Assembly (NCBI RefSeq): GCF_900108315.1
Contig: NZ_FNVB01000005.1
Coordinates: 248,001-312,000 of the forward strand
Reading direction: 5' to 3'
From: Saccharopolyspora kobensis
GTDB lineage: Bacteria; Actinomycetota; Actinomycetes; Mycobacteriales; Pseudonocardiaceae
Length of the DNA stretch: 64,000 nt
Shown: one piece after another, positions 50,586-59,386 of the stretch
Layout: every line of letters starts with the position of its first letter
Numbering within the stretch: position 1 is the stretch's first letter
Program-made: the position numbers and the translations under genes
Notes under the pieces: generated by a model
The model's input: the letters and a program-made list of their open reading frames with translations, nothing else
What the model was told of the DNA's origin: nothing
Databases searched by the model: none

Positions 50586-50681
50586 ACCCACCAGTGTGAC
50601 CCATGCCCGGCAGACCCCGCCGACCGCAGTCCAGGCAGCGAACAGCCCGGCAGGCCGAACACCCGCCGGGCCGATCTCCGC

Positions 50682-51254
50682 TCAGAGCTTGGCGGCCTTG
50701 CGCTTGCCCACCGCGGCGCGGCGCGCCTTGAGCATCGAGAAGCGGTCCTGCTGCTGACCCTTCTTGTCACCGAAGACCAGGCCGGAGATCGCGTCCTCGA
50801 CCTCGGTCGGGTTCGGCACGTACTCGATGCGGTTGAGCGCCTGGATCTGACCCGCCGACTCCACGACCAGCGTGCCGTATCCGAAGATCCGGCCCATCAG
50901 GGTTCGCGCGAACGTCAGGTCGGTGACCTTGGTGATCGGCATCATCGCCACGTTGGTGGTGAAGATGCCGGTCGTCAGCAGGAACCGCTTGTCCGTGACG
51001 ACGATGCGTTCCACGTACCAGTCCAGCACCTGGTAGGTGAAGCGCACCAGCACGACCAGTCCGGCGTACCAGAGGATGTTCTGGAACAACCAGGCGTTCC
51101 CCGCCGGCAGCAGGTAGGACACCATCACCAGACCGACGAGCAGGCCGATCGCCTCGAAGAGATCCCACAGCAAGCACGCCCAATGGCGCCGCACGCGGAT
51201 CACCCTGCGTTCGGTGTCCAGCAGGTACTCGTCGGGATCCCTCGGAGCGAACAA
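50682..51254 (-). CDS. Membrane protein with bacterial PH domain
   Basis: A 190-residue protein with two closely spaced helices (about residues 30-50 and 58-78) followed by a bPH_2 domain with the characteristic VERIVVTDKRFLLTTGIFTTN and MPITKVTDLTFARTLMGRIFGYGTL. The C-terminus is strongly basic. The TTG start has GGAGG 8 nt upstream. It follows a 55-residue membrane protein by 25 nt on the same strand, and the two are probably one operon. The function is unknown. Confidence 0.83.
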   Translation of the reverse strand: MFAPRDPDEYLLDTERRVIRVRRHWACLLWDLFEAIGLLVGLVMVSYLLPAGNAWLFQNILWYAGLVVLVRFTYQVLDWYVERIVVTDKRFLLTTGIFTTNVAMMPITKVTDLTFARTLMGRIFGYGTLVVESAGQIQALNRIEYVPNPTEVEDAISGLVFGDKKGQQQDRFSMLKARRAAVGKRKAAKL

Positions 51255-51279
51255 GGCACCCGCCTCCCGCGGCTCGCGC

Positions 51280-51447
51280 TTACTGGATGAGGTTCTGCAT
51301 GAAGGTGATGACGGCCTCAGCAGCGCCCTTCAGGCCATCCGTGATGCCGGTCACCACGCCACCGGCTTGCACCGGCGCGGTGAACAGGAAGTACAGAACG
51401 AAAGCAACTCCGGCCCACGTGAGGATTTTCTTGATGTTCACTGTCAC
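51280..51447 (-). CDS. Small single-span membrane protein
   Basis: A 55-residue protein with a helix around ILTWAGVAFVLYFLFTAP, a Gly-rich segment and an amphipathic C-terminal helix (LKGAAEAVITFMQNLIQ). The start is GTG 51447 or 51441. It is probably co-transcribed with the PH-domain protein. Two 13-bp direct repeats lie 50-93 bp upstream and may control it. No family name is known to me. Confidence 0.6.
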   Translation of the reverse strand: MTVNIKKILTWAGVAFVLYFLFTAPVQAGGVVTGITDGLKGAAEAVITFMQNLIQ

Positions 51448-51496
51448 GCACCCCGTCCGAAAATGCCCTTGAGTAGCGCAGGCGTTTGCTGATCCG

Positions 51497-51540
51497 TTGT
51501 ACCGCACTTCGCCGCTTTACGGCAGCTTTGTACCGCACTT
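51497..51540. promoter_or_regulatory. Pair of 13-bp direct repeats in a divergent gap
   Basis: TTGTACCGCACTT occurs identically at 51497-51509 and 51528-51540, 31 bp (three helical turns) apart. On the minus strand each reads AAGTGCGGTACAA, upstream of the small membrane protein. They lie between that gene and the divergent Nudix gene and look like tandem sites for one regulator. Confidence 0.65.
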
Positions 51541-51587
51541 GGGTCAGTCGTCTCCGAGCAGGCTCGGATCAACTACCCTCCGTGTCG

Positions 51588-52016
51588 ATGATCGTATCGG
51601 AGAACCCCGTGATCCGCTGCGTCGGAGCCGTGATCCACGACCCGCTCGGCCGGTTGCTGCTGGTCAAACGCGCACATGCCCCCAGTGCCGGGAAGTGGTC
51701 GCTGCCGGGCGGCCGAGTGGAGCAGGGTGAGACCGACCATTCGGCGGTACAGCGCGAAGTCCAGGAGGAAACCGGGCTCTCGGTCACCGTGGGTGCACTC
51801 GTCGGCCGCGTCCTCCGGCCGGCACCGCGGGGCACCTACGAGATCCTCGACTACTCCTGCCGGACCAACGACTGGGCCCTTTGCGCTGGTGACGATGCTG
51901 CCGATGCCATCTGGGCGGACAGTGCGACTTTCGCCACACTCGACGCCGACGGCGCCCTGACCGAGGGCTTGGCGGACTGCCTGCGCGCCTGGGGTTGTTT
52001 ACCCCGCAACGAGTGA
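51588..52016 (+). CDS. Nudix hydrolase
   Basis: A 142-residue Nudix protein with the box [23 protein letters not shown] intact (G-x5-E-x7-REUxEE-x-GU, shown here as key residues). The remainder is the minimal Nudix fold without extra domains. The substrate, a nucleoside diphosphate derivative, cannot be predicted. ATG 51588 lies 8 nt after TACCCT (51575-51580), so it may be leaderless. It is divergent from the small membrane protein. Confidence 0.85.
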   Translation: MIVSENPVIRCVGAVIHDPLGRLLLVKRAHAPSAGKWSLPGGRVEQGETDHSAVQREVQEETGLSVTVGALVGRVLRPAPRGTYEILDYSCRTNDWALCAGDDAADAIWADSATFATLDADGALTEGLADCLRAWGCLPRNE

Positions 52017-52420
52017 TCGCCGGAATTCGACCGGGTTATGCGTGAACGTCCGAATCGGACCCGGACGGCACCGCATTCGCCCACACCGCCCAATTCACCC
52101 GTTTCCGCCGCGATCCGGTGCGCGGCGTGATGCTCGGCGAGAGCGGTTGCCGCGACGGTACCCGGACGGAGTATCGTTGCCGGTTGGCCGACGAGAGGAC
52201 CACCGCACCGGGTGGACGACCGCAGGAGGTGAGGGATCGTGGGCAATAGCGCCGATAGCGCTCTTCCGTGCAGTACCAACCGCATCCCCGCCGGAGCGCC
52301 CGTTCGCCGGTAGTCCGGTCCGGGCCCGGCCGGGATGCGTGAGCAGCGAGACCCCTGCAGCACGCCTTCCCCCGGACGATCCACCCGGGTGGATCGCGCC
52401 CCGGACTCCTGGAGGCAGCC
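52017..52420. other. Long leader region upstream of corA
   Basis: This 404-bp stretch contains several GC-rich stems and an 18-bp palindrome (52378-52395), but no gene and no riboswitch I can identify. CorA genes are sometimes Mg2+-regulated through leaders; the M-box consensus is not present. Confidence 0.4.
52378..52395. promoter_or_regulatory. Perfect 18-bp palindrome before corA
   Basis: GATCCACCCGGGTGGATC is a perfect palindrome without a spacer, 25 bp before the corA start and just upstream of the ribosome site GGAGG. It could be a repressor site or an RNA hairpin limiting initiation. Confidence 0.5.
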
Positions 52421-53500
52421 GTGCCCAACCTCCCCTCGCTCGGTTTGCGCAACCGAAGCAGCCGTGCGCCCCGCAGCACTCCCCGCGCGCCCGCGCCGAC
52501 GTCCGACTACGTGGTGGACTGCGCGATCTACGTCGACGGGAACCGCGTCGAGGGCAGCTGGAACCACTCCGACGCCGTCGAGGAGGTCCGCCGCCGCGGC
52601 ACCGGGTTCGTCTGGATCGGGCTGCACGAGCCCACCGAGGAGCAGATCAACGGGCTCGCCGACACCTTCGGGCTGCACGAGCTCGCGGTGGAGGACGCCG
52701 TGCACGCCCACCAGCGGCCGAAGCTGGAGCGCTACGACAACACGCTGTTCATGGTGCTCAAGACGGTCCGCTACCTGTCGTCGGACCGCCGGTCGGCGAC
52801 CAGCGAGATCGTCGACACCGGCGAGCTGATGGTGTTCCTCGGCCGCGACTTCGTGATCACCGTCCGGCACGGCAAGCACGCCGGGCTCGGCCAGGTGCGC
52901 AGCCAGCTGGAGGCCGACCCGGAGCAGCTGGCGCTGGGCCCGTCCGCGGTGCTGCACGGGGTGGCCGACCACGTGGTGGACACCTACCTGGAGGTCACCG
53001 AGGCCATCCAGGACGACATCGACGAGATCGAGGCCGAGGTCTTCGAGCCGCGCACCAAGGTCGACGCCGAGCAGATCTACCTGATGAAGCGCGAAGTTCT
53101 GGAGCTGCGCCGGGCGGTGCTGCCGCTGACCAAGCCGATGCAGCGGCTGGCCGAGGGCTACACGCCGATGGTCGCCGACGAGGTGCGCTCCTACTTCCGC
53201 AACGTCGAGGACCACCTGGCGAAGGTCTCGGAGATGGTGGGCTCCTTCGACGAGCTGCTGACCACGCTGGTGGACGCGACGCTGGCCAAGATCACGCTCC
53301 AGCAGAACACCGACATGCGGAAGATCTCCGCGTGGGTCGCGATCATCTCGACGCCGACGATGATCGCCGGGATCTACGGGATGAACTTCACCAACATGCC
53401 CGAGGTGGACTGGGTCTACGGGTATCCGGGAGTGCTCGTGGTGATGCTGGTCGCCTGCGTGGTGCTGTTCAAGATCTTCCGGCGGAACAAGTGGCTGTGA
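52421..53500 (+). CDS. corA: CorA-type magnesium/divalent-cation channel
   Basis: A 359-residue CorA protein with a large acidic cytoplasmic domain (residues 1-290) and two C-terminal membrane helices separated by the signature Gly-Met-Asn (YGMNF, residues 320-322), ending in a basic RRNKWL. The pentamer conducts Mg2+ and possibly Co2+ or Ni2+. GTG 52421 has GGAGGC 5-9 nt upstream. The first 30 residues are a basic disordered extension. It appears to be monocistronic. Confidence 0.93.
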   Translation: MPNLPSLGLRNRSSRAPRSTPRAPAPTSDYVVDCAIYVDGNRVEGSWNHSDAVEEVRRRGTGFVWIGLHEPTEEQINGLADTFGLHELAVEDAVHAHQRPKLERYDNTLFMVLKTVRYLSSDRRSATSEIVDTGELMVFLGRDFVITVRHGKHAGLGQVRSQLEADPEQLALGPSAVLHGVADHVVDTYLEVTEAIQDDIDEIEAEVFEPRTKVDAEQIYLMKREVLELRRAVLPLTKPMQRLAEGYTPMVADEVRSYFRNVEDHLAKVSEMVGSFDELLTTLVDATLAKITLQQNTDMRKISAWVAIISTPTMIAGIYGMNFTNMPEVDWVYGYPGVLVVMLVACVVLFKIFRRNKWL

Positions 53501-53640
53501 TGGCACTCGGTAACGAAGTCCGGATCTCGGACGATACGCTGTGCGGGGTCACTTCGCGCCCGGTCTTCTTCCAGGCGCACCACCTGCCGTTCTCCACCGC
53601 CCGCCCCGTTCGGGCGGTGTCCGCGCGTGAGGAGGTCGTC

Positions 53641-53832
53641 ATGCACCTGTTGCTGCAGCACCAAGGGCGGGCCAGGCATCGGCGCCTCAGCACCGCGCCG
53701 CGACCGCGGCGAAGTCCGCTGACGCGCAGGCAGATCGCGGAGCAGTTGTTCCGGCACACCTCGTGGGTGCAGCGAAAACCCGGCGCGATGTGGGACGCGG
53801 TTCCCGCCGCGCCGAGCGCCGCCGTGCGCTGA
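53641..53832 (+). CDS. Possible small basic protein of 63 residues
   Basis: The ATG has GAGGAGG 5 nt upstream, the strongest argument for it. The peptide is very basic (RARHRRLSTAPRPRRSPLTRRQ) with one predicted helix (QIAEQLFRHTSW). Third codon positions are GC-rich as in real genes here. No family is recognised, and an opposing frame overlaps it, so it is uncertain. Confidence 0.4.
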   Translation: MHLLLQHQGRARHRRLSTAPRPRRSPLTRRQIAEQLFRHTSWVQRKPGAMWDAVPAAPSAAVR

Positions 53833-53913
53833 CGCCTGCCGGGATCGACCGCGGGCCACATCGTGAGGGCGAATCTCTTGCAGATCCTCGTTGTTCACGT
53901 CGGAGGCACCGCC

Positions 53914-54009
53914 ATGACTCGCTTGATGACCAACAAGCTCACCATCCTCGTAGCCCTGCTCGTGGGATGGATCTTCACCCTCTTCGTGCTGATCTCGAAC
54001 CAGGCTTGA
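53914..54009 (+). CDS. 31-residue single-span membrane peptide
   Basis: The ATG follows CGGAGGCACC, a good ribosome site. After a short polar start (MTRLMTNK) the peptide is one hydrophobic helix (LTILVALLVGWIFTLFVLI) ending SNQA. It is too short for ordinary gene calling. It sits between the 63-residue frame and the CAP-domain gene. Such tiny membrane peptides may be regulators or toxins, but nothing here tells which. Confidence 0.5.
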   Translation: MTRLMTNKLTILVALLVGWIFTLFVLISNQA

Positions 54010-54143
54010 TCAATTCGTCCACTGTGGCCTGGAAAAGCACGCTCCGGCGTCGGCCGCAATTCGGCGGCTCGACGCGCAGCACGATCGTTCCGCGGTTATA
54101 ACTCCCACCGGACAGGGCTTTCCAACGGCGGGGGTGGTCGCGG

Positions 54144-54617
54144 ATGTCGTCTTTGTGCGCAACTGCCGCGGTCCTGGCGCTGTTCAGCGCCGGGCCGCTG
54201 CACCCGGCGGCGAGAACGCCGTCGGCCGAGCAGCAGATGCTCGACCTGACCAACGGCGCCCGGGCCGACGCCGGCTGCCCGCCGCTGCGCCTGAACGCCG
54301 ACCTGGGCGAGGCGGCGACCGGGCACAGCGCGGACATGGCGCACCGGAACTTCTTCGACCACACCGGCAGCAACGGCAGCCAGCCCGCGGCCCGCACCAG
54401 CGCCGCGGGCTACCCGGGCGACTACATCGGCGAGAACATCGCCGCGGGCTACGACTCGGCCGAGGTCGTCTTCCAGAAGTGGATGGACACCGCCGTGCAC
54501 CGCGGCAACATCCTCAACTGCAAGTTCACCGACCTCGGCATCGGCCGCGTCGACGTCCCGTCCAGCCAGTACCGCGTCTACTGGACCCAGGACCTCGGGC
54601 GTCCGCCGATCAGGTGA
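54144..54617 (+). CDS. Secreted CAP (SCP-like) domain protein
   Basis: A 157-residue protein with a Sec signal peptide (about 22 residues) and a CAP domain: LTNGARADAGCPPLRLNADL, HSADMAHRNFFDHTG, YIGENIAAGYDS and HRGNILNC. The two His and two Glu/Asp of the CAP cavity appear conserved. Bacterial CAP proteins are secreted and of mostly unknown function. The ATG has GGGGG 9 nt upstream. Its 3' end overlaps the convergent sugC stop by 8 bp. Confidence 0.82.
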   Translation: MSSLCATAAVLALFSAGPLHPAARTPSAEQQMLDLTNGARADAGCPPLRLNADLGEAATGHSADMAHRNFFDHTGSNGSQPAARTSAAGYPGDYIGENIAAGYDSAEVVFQKWMDTAVHRGNILNCKFTDLGIGRVDVPSSQYRVYWTQDLGRPPIR

Positions 54618-55782
54618 GAGTGGCGCCGGTGCCGGGGTCGAAGAGGTGGATCTTGTCGGGGTCGAACCAGACTTCGAGCTCCTGGTTCTCGCGGGCCGCG
54701 GACTGCACCGAGAGGCGGGTGACAACCTGGCCCTCGTCGGTCGGGACCTCCGAGGTGCCGCTGTCGGCGGCCAGCTCGTCCAGCTCCGCCGTGCTCGCCC
54801 GCCCGCCGTGCAGGGTGAAGTAGACGTACTTGTCAGAGCCCATCTCCTCCACCACGTCCACCTCGCCGCGGAAGGTCGCGCCCGAGGCGCGGGCCGCGTC
54901 GTCGAGCAGCGCGGCGTCCTCGAAGTGCTCCGGGCGGATGCCGAGCACCAGCTCGCGCGGGGCGTCCGCGGCTTCCAGCGCGCGGCGGAGGCGATCGTTC
55001 AGGGGCACGTCGCCGAGCGGGCTGCGCAGCACGCCCTCGGCGACCTCGACCGGCACGAAGTTCATCGCCGGGGAGCCGATGAAGCCCGCCACGAACAGGT
55101 TCGCCGGGTGCTCGTAGAGGTGCTGCGGCGCGCCCACCTGCTGCACCACGCCGCCGCGCAGGACCACCACGCGGTCGCCCAGGGTCATCGCCTCGGTCTG
55201 GTCGTGCGTGACGTAGACCGTCGTGGTGCCGAGCCGCTTCTGCAGCTTCGACACCGAGGTCCGCATCTGCACCCGCAGCTTGGCGTCCAAATTGGACAGC
55301 GGCTCGTCCATCAGGAAGGCCTTGGGGCTGCGCACGATCGCCCGGCCCATCGCGACGCGCTGGCGCTGCCCGCCGGAGAGGTTGGCCGGCTTTCGCTGCA
55401 GGTGCTGGGTCAGGTCGAGGATCTTGGCCGCCTCCTCGACCTTCGTGCGCACCGTCGTCGAGTCGACCTTGGCCAGCCGCAGCGGGAAGGCCATGTTCTC
55501 GAACACCGTCATGTGCGGGTACAGCGCGTAGGACTGGAACACCATCGCGATGTCGCGGTCCTTCGGCGCGCGCTCGTTCATCCGCTCCCCGCCGATGCGC
55601 AGCTCGCCGCCGCTGATGTCCTCCAGCCCGGCGATCATGTTCAGCGTGGTGGACTTCCCGCAGCCGGACGGCCCGACCAGGATCACGAACTCGCCGTCCG
55701 CGATCTCCAGGTTCACCTCGTTGACCGCCAGCGCCCCGTCCGGATAGCGCTTGGTCACCTTGTCCAGCACGATCTCGGCCAC
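54610..55782 (-). CDS. sugC: Sugar ABC transporter ATPase, SugC/MsmK type
   Basis: A 390-residue ABC ATPase with Walker A GPSGCGKST, Q-loop in VFQSYALYPHM, signature LSGGQRQRVAMGRA, Walker B FLMDEPLSNLDA and switch His in VTHDQTEA. A C-terminal regulatory OB-fold (MalK/MsmK type) follows from about residue 240. It energises the two permeases upstream. GTG 55782 has AGGGG 8 nt upstream, 5 nt after the sugB stop. Mycobacterial SugC works in the LpqY-SugABC trehalose importer. Confidence 0.9.
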   Translation of the reverse strand: MAEIVLDKVTKRYPDGALAVNEVNLEIADGEFVILVGPSGCGKSTTLNMIAGLEDISGGELRIGGERMNERAPKDRDIAMVFQSYALYPHMTVFENMAFPLRLAKVDSTTVRTKVEEAAKILDLTQHLQRKPANLSGGQRQRVAMGRAIVRSPKAFLMDEPLSNLDAKLRVQMRTSVSKLQKRLGTTTVYVTHDQTEAMTLGDRVVVLRGGVVQQVGAPQHLYEHPANLFVAGFIGSPAMNFVPVEVAEGVLRSPLGDVPLNDRLRRALEAADAPRELVLGIRPEHFEDAALLDDAARASGATFRGEVDVVEEMGSDKYVYFTLHGGRASTAELDELAADSGTSEVPTDEGQVVTRLSVQSAARENQELEVWFDPDKIHLFDPGTGATLT

Positions 55783-55787
55783 TTCGG

Positions 55788-56633
55788 TTACCCCTTCACT
55801 GCGCCGGAGGTCAGTCCGGACACGATGCGTCGCTGGAAGAACAGCACGAACAAGATGATCGGAACGGTGATCACCACCGCCGCGGCGGAGATCGACCCGG
55901 TCGGGTCCTCGAACTGCGAGCTGCCGGTGAAGAACTGCAGCGCCACCGGCACCGTCCGGGAGTTCTCCGTGGAGGTCAGCGAGATCGCGAACAGGAAATC
56001 GTTCCAGCAGAAGATGAACACCAGGATCGCGGTGGTGAACACGCCCGGTGCGGCCAGCGGCGCGATCACCTTCGCGAACGCCTGGCCGGGCGTCGCGCCG
56101 TCCATCTTCGCCGCCTTCTCCAGCTCCCACGGGATCTCCCGGAAGAACGCCGACAGCGTGTAGATCGACAGCGGCAGCGAGAAGGTGATGTAGGGCAGGA
56201 TCAGGCCCGGCCAGGTGTCGAACAGCCCCAGCACCCGCTCGATCTCGAACAGCGGGGACACCAGCGACACCTGCGGGAACATCGCGATCAGCAGCGACAC
56301 CCCGACCAGCAGCCGCTTGCCGGGGAAGTCGAGCCGGGCGATCGCGTAGGCGGCCATGGTGCCGAGCACCACCGCGATCAGGGTGGCGATCAGCGCGATG
56401 CCGATGGAGTTCAGCAGCGCGCGGGTGAACTCGGTGGTGCTGAAGATCGCCGCGTAGTTCTCCAGCGTCCACTCGCGCGGGATCAGGTTGCCGTCGGACA
56501 GCGTCTCGGGCGTCTTGAACGACAGCGACAGGATCCACAGCACCGGCAGCAGCGCGTAGACCACGACGACGGCGTTGAGCACCGTCCACTTGGCCTTCCG
56601 CGCGGGGGTCTCCGCCCCGCCCACGCCCGCCAT
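55788..56633 (-). CDS. sugB: Sugar ABC transporter permease, SugB (MalG-like)
   Basis: A 281-residue permease with six predicted helices and the EAA coupling loop [18 protein letters not shown]. The MalG-type N-terminus ([17 protein letters not shown]) and the C-terminal [14 protein letters not shown] are typical. Its ATG overlaps the sugA stop by 1 nt (TGATG), so the subunits are made in a fixed ratio. Confidence 0.9.
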   Translation of the reverse strand: MAGVGGAETPARKAKWTVLNAVVVVYALLPVLWILSLSFKTPETLSDGNLIPREWTLENYAAIFSTTEFTRALLNSIGIALIATLIAVVLGTMAAYAIARLDFPGKRLLVGVSLLIAMFPQVSLVSPLFEIERVLGLFDTWPGLILPYITFSLPLSIYTLSAFFREIPWELEKAAKMDGATPGQAFAKVIAPLAAPGVFTTAILVFIFCWNDFLFAISLTSTENSRTVPVALQFFTGSSQFEDPTGSISAAAVVITVPIILFVLFFQRRIVSGLTSGAVKG

Positions 56634-57556
56634 CAGCGCCTCCCCTTGTCGTCGCTACCGGGCGCGGCCGTGCCGAAGAGCTTGACGAAGATCCACGCGA
56701 TGAGCGCGACCGCGATGAAGATCAGCACCGACATGGTGGAGCCGATCCCGAGGTTCAATCCCTTGATCAGGTTGTTGTAGGCCAGCACCGACACCGAGGA
56801 GGTGTCCTGCGCGCCGGAGGTGAGCACCACGATGTTGTCGAAGACGCGGAAGGCGTCGAGGGTGCGGAAGAGCACCGCGACGAGGATGGCCGGTTTCATC
56901 ACCGGCAGCATCACCTTCACGAACCGCTGCCACGGCCCGGCGCCGTCCATCGCCGCCGCCTTGAGCAGGTCGTCGGGCACCAGCGCCAGTCCGGCCATCA
57001 GCAGCAGCGCCATGAACGGCGTGGTCTTCCAGACCTCGGCGAGGACCACGATGGCCAGCGCGCTGGCGTGCTCGGTCAGCGGTGCGCCGTCCGGCGTGAT
57101 CGCGTTGGCCAGGTAGCCGGTGTCCGGCGTCCACGCGTAGCGCCAGCTGAACGCGGCCACCACCGTGACGATCCCGTACGGGATAAGGGTGACGGTGCGG
57201 ACCAGGCCGCGGCCGACCAGCGCCCGGTGCATGATCAGCGCCAGGCCCATGCCCAGCACGAACTCGATGACCACCGACACCACGGTGACCAGCACGGTCA
57301 CCCCGAAGGCGGTCCACCAGTAGCCGTTGCCCAGCACGGTGATGTAGTTGTCCAGCCCGACGAACTCGCGCTGGTCCGGGTACTTCAGGTCGAAGCGCTG
57401 GAACGACAGCCACAGCGCGTAGAGGACCGGGTAGCCGGTGACCGCGAGCATCACCAGCGCGGCCGGGGCGCAGAGCAGCCAGCCGAGCTTGCGCTCCGCC
57501 TTCTTGCCCTCGCTGATCGCCTTCGCCACTGGAAGGGCGTCCTGCTGCTGCACCAT
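56633..57556 (-). CDS. sugA: Sugar ABC transporter permease, SugA (MalF-like)
   Basis: A 307-residue permease with six predicted helices. The EAA loop is [20 protein letters not shown], and the family segment [15 protein letters not shown] is at the start. It is coupled at both ends by TGATG overlaps, to lpqY upstream and sugB downstream. Together with SugB it forms the membrane channel. Confidence 0.9.
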   Translation of the reverse strand: MVQQQDALPVAKAISEGKKAERKLGWLLCAPAALVMLAVTGYPVLYALWLSFQRFDLKYPDQREFVGLDNYITVLGNGYWWTAFGVTVLVTVVSVVIEFVLGMGLALIMHRALVGRGLVRTVTLIPYGIVTVVAAFSWRYAWTPDTGYLANAITPDGAPLTEHASALAIVVLAEVWKTTPFMALLLMAGLALVPDDLLKAAAMDGAGPWQRFVKVMLPVMKPAILVAVLFRTLDAFRVFDNIVVLTSGAQDTSSVSVLAYNNLIKGLNLGIGSTMSVLIFIAVALIAWIFVKLFGTAAPGSDDKGRR

Positions 57557-58812
57557 CAGGGCATCACTCCCTTGGATTCCAAGGCGTTCTGCACCTCGGT
57601 GCGCATCCGGACCGCGGTGGGCTGCGGGTCGATCTCACCGATCGGGGACAGCATCTTGGACAGCACCGTGGAGACGTTCTGGGCGGCAGGCGTCACCGGC
57701 CGCACGCCCGGGTCCTTGAGGGCCTCCAGGATGGTGTCGCGCATCGGGTACTCGGCGGCCATCTCGGGTTCGGCGTAGACGGACTCGATCGTCGGCGGCA
57801 CGCCGTCGTTGAGCGCGGAGAACTTCTGGCTCTCCGGGTTGCGCAGGCACTTGGTGGCTTCGAAGGCCAGGTCCGGCTTGGTCGAGTAGCTGCTCACCGC
57901 GTAGTTCGCGCCGCCGATGGTGGACTTGCTCGGCACCCCGGGCTGCAGGCCGGGCAGCCGCGCCCAGCCGACCTTGTCCACCAGCTCGGGCTTCTTCTCC
58001 ACCATCGAGGCGTAGACGAACGGCCAGTTCAGCTGGAACGCGGCCTGCCCGGTCTCGAACTCCTGCCGGGCGTCGTCCTCCTTGGCGTTGTTCATCGACG
58101 CGCTGGTCACGCCCGCCGTGCCGAGGTCGCGCAGCGCCTGCAGCGCCCGCACCGCGCCGTCGTCGACCACAGCGGTGCGGCCGTCCTCGGAGATGACGCG
58201 CCCGCCTGCCGACTCGACCAGCGTGTTGAAGTGCACGTACACGCCCTCGTACTGCGCGCCGGTGAGCGAGATCCAGTGCGGCTTGCCCTCCTGCTTCAGG
58301 CGCTGGGCGCCTTCGATCATCTCCTGCCAGGTCTCCGGCGGTTCGGGCACCAGGTCCTTGCGGTACCAGAGCAGCTGCACGTTGGTGTTCTTCGGCGCCG
58401 CGTAGAGCTTGCCGTCCCAGGTCGCGGTCTGCAGCGGACCCTGCAGGGTGCCGCGCTCCACGTCCGCCTTGTGCTGCCCGGTCCACTCCCGGATCCACTT
58501 CGCCTCGGCGAACTCGCCCACCCAGGTGACGTCCAGGTACAGGATGTCGAGCCCGGTGTCACCGGCGGCGAGGCGGCGCACCATCTGCTCGCGCTGGCCG
58601 TCGGCGTCGCGGGGCAGCTTGTGGTAGACGATGTTGTAGCGGCCGCCCGACTCGGCGTTGCAGCGATCCACGTTCTGCTGCAGGTTCTCCTCGGGCGCGC
58701 TGTAGAGGTTCACGGTGTTCGCGCTCGATGCCGGGGCGCAGGCGGTCAGCGCGGATGCGCACACCAGCGACGCCCCCAGCACGGCCGCGCGACGTGTGCG
58801 GCGAACTCTCAC
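57556..58812 (-). CDS. lpqY: Trehalose-type ABC transporter substrate-binding lipoprotein LpqY
   Basis: A 418-residue lipoprotein with a basic Arg-rich start and lipobox LTAC (Cys25). The mature protein is a cluster-D solute-binding protein; segments NRCN-like VDRCNAESGGRYNIVYHKLP and LDILYLDVTWVGEFAEA closely parallel mycobacterial LpqY, which binds trehalose released from mycolate transfer. This supports trehalose or a related disaccharide as ligand, although other sugars remain possible. GTG 58812 has GGGAGG 7 nt upstream. It is the first gene of the four-gene operon and has a clear promoter at 58902-58930. Confidence 0.87.
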   Translation of the reverse strand: MRVRRTRRAAVLGASLVCASALTACAPASSANTVNLYSAPEENLQQNVDRCNAESGGRYNIVYHKLPRDADGQREQMVRRLAAGDTGLDILYLDVTWVGEFAEAKWIREWTGQHKADVERGTLQGPLQTATWDGKLYAAPKNTNVQLLWYRKDLVPEPPETWQEMIEGAQRLKQEGKPHWISLTGAQYEGVYVHFNTLVESAGGRVISEDGRTAVVDDGAVRALQALRDLGTAGVTSASMNNAKEDDARQEFETGQAAFQLNWPFVYASMVEKKPELVDKVGWARLPGLQPGVPSKSTIGGANYAVSSYSTKPDLAFEATKCLRNPESQKFSALNDGVPPTIESVYAEPEMAAEYPMRDTILEALKDPGVRPVTPAAQNVSTVLSKMLSPIGEIDPQPTAVRMRTEVQNALESKGVMP

Positions 58813-58901
58813 GATCGGTCCTCCCGGTTGCTGGTCGCAGCCACGACCAAGCATCGCGGGGCTTCGTCGCCTGCCACCACCGGCGGTGAGCCGGTGCTGG
58901 A

Positions 58902-58930
58902 AAGCTAGGCTTCTTGATCAATCGAGGCAA
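58902..58930 (-). promoter_or_regulatory. lpqY-sugABC promoter with internal palindrome
   Basis: On the minus strand, -35 TTGCCT (58925-58930), a 17-bp spacer and -10 TAGCTT (58902-58907). The palindrome TTGATCAA (58914-58921) sits inside the spacer and is a likely repressor contact. Start of transcription is expected near 58895, about 80 nt before the GTG. Confidence 0.7.
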
Positions 58931-59386
58931 GACCGCCGCGACCCTTGTTGCCAACCCGTGAATATCGGCGAAACCGGCAATGCTCCGAAAGCCGCACAGC
59001 GCTGCCTTGTTCGTCAGGGGCAACTCAGCCGAACGGCGCCGTCATCCGGCGGTCGTCACCCGTCGGCCCCTGGCGAGCCCCACCGTGGTGATGGCCCGCG
59101 CAAGCCCACAGACCGCACCGGCCGCCAGGGTCGAACAGGTGGACCATCCGACCGCCGGCGGGCCGAGAGCCGCAACAACCCCGAACGCGCGCAGCGAGAA
59201 TCCGACCACGCCAGCGGTCCTCACGGCGATGCCCAGCCAGGAGACGACGATGAGCGGCCACCGGAAAGCGCGAGACTCAGGCTCCCGCTCCCGCGGGGGT
59301 CCTGGGTCCACTTCTGGACGAATCCGCAGATCGCCGGCGCCGCCACGCTCGACCTCGATCGACGGCGCTCGGAACGGACTGCGCGC
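58931..59386. other. Intergenic region upstream of lpqY
   Basis: About 450 bp between the lpqY promoter and the end of the stress-protein gene. Apart from the doubtful frame at 59042-59311, I see no gene, repeat or strong hairpin. Confidence 0.4.
59042..59311 (-). CDS. Doubtful small membrane protein
   Basis: An 89-codon frame with two or three moderately hydrophobic stretches (WPLIVVSWLGIAVRTAGVVGF, AALGPPAVGW, LARAITTVGLA). The GTG start has no convincing ribosome site. Hydrophobicity and position leave it possible, but no family is recognised. Confidence 0.25.
   Translation of the reverse strand: MDPGPPREREPESRAFRWPLIVVSWLGIAVRTAGVVGFSLRAFGVVAALGPPAVGWSTCSTLAAGAVCGLARAITTVGLARGRRVTTAG

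Noticed and set aside
52017..52420. M-box Mg2+ riboswitch or c-di-AMP riboswitch before corA
   Set aside because: The conserved M-box start and core segments could not be found, and the c-di-AMP consensus does not fit either.
53416..53898. 160-codon minus-strand frame opposite the small basic ORF
   Set aside because: It overlaps the corA end, has no ribosome site, and its composition is non-protein-like.
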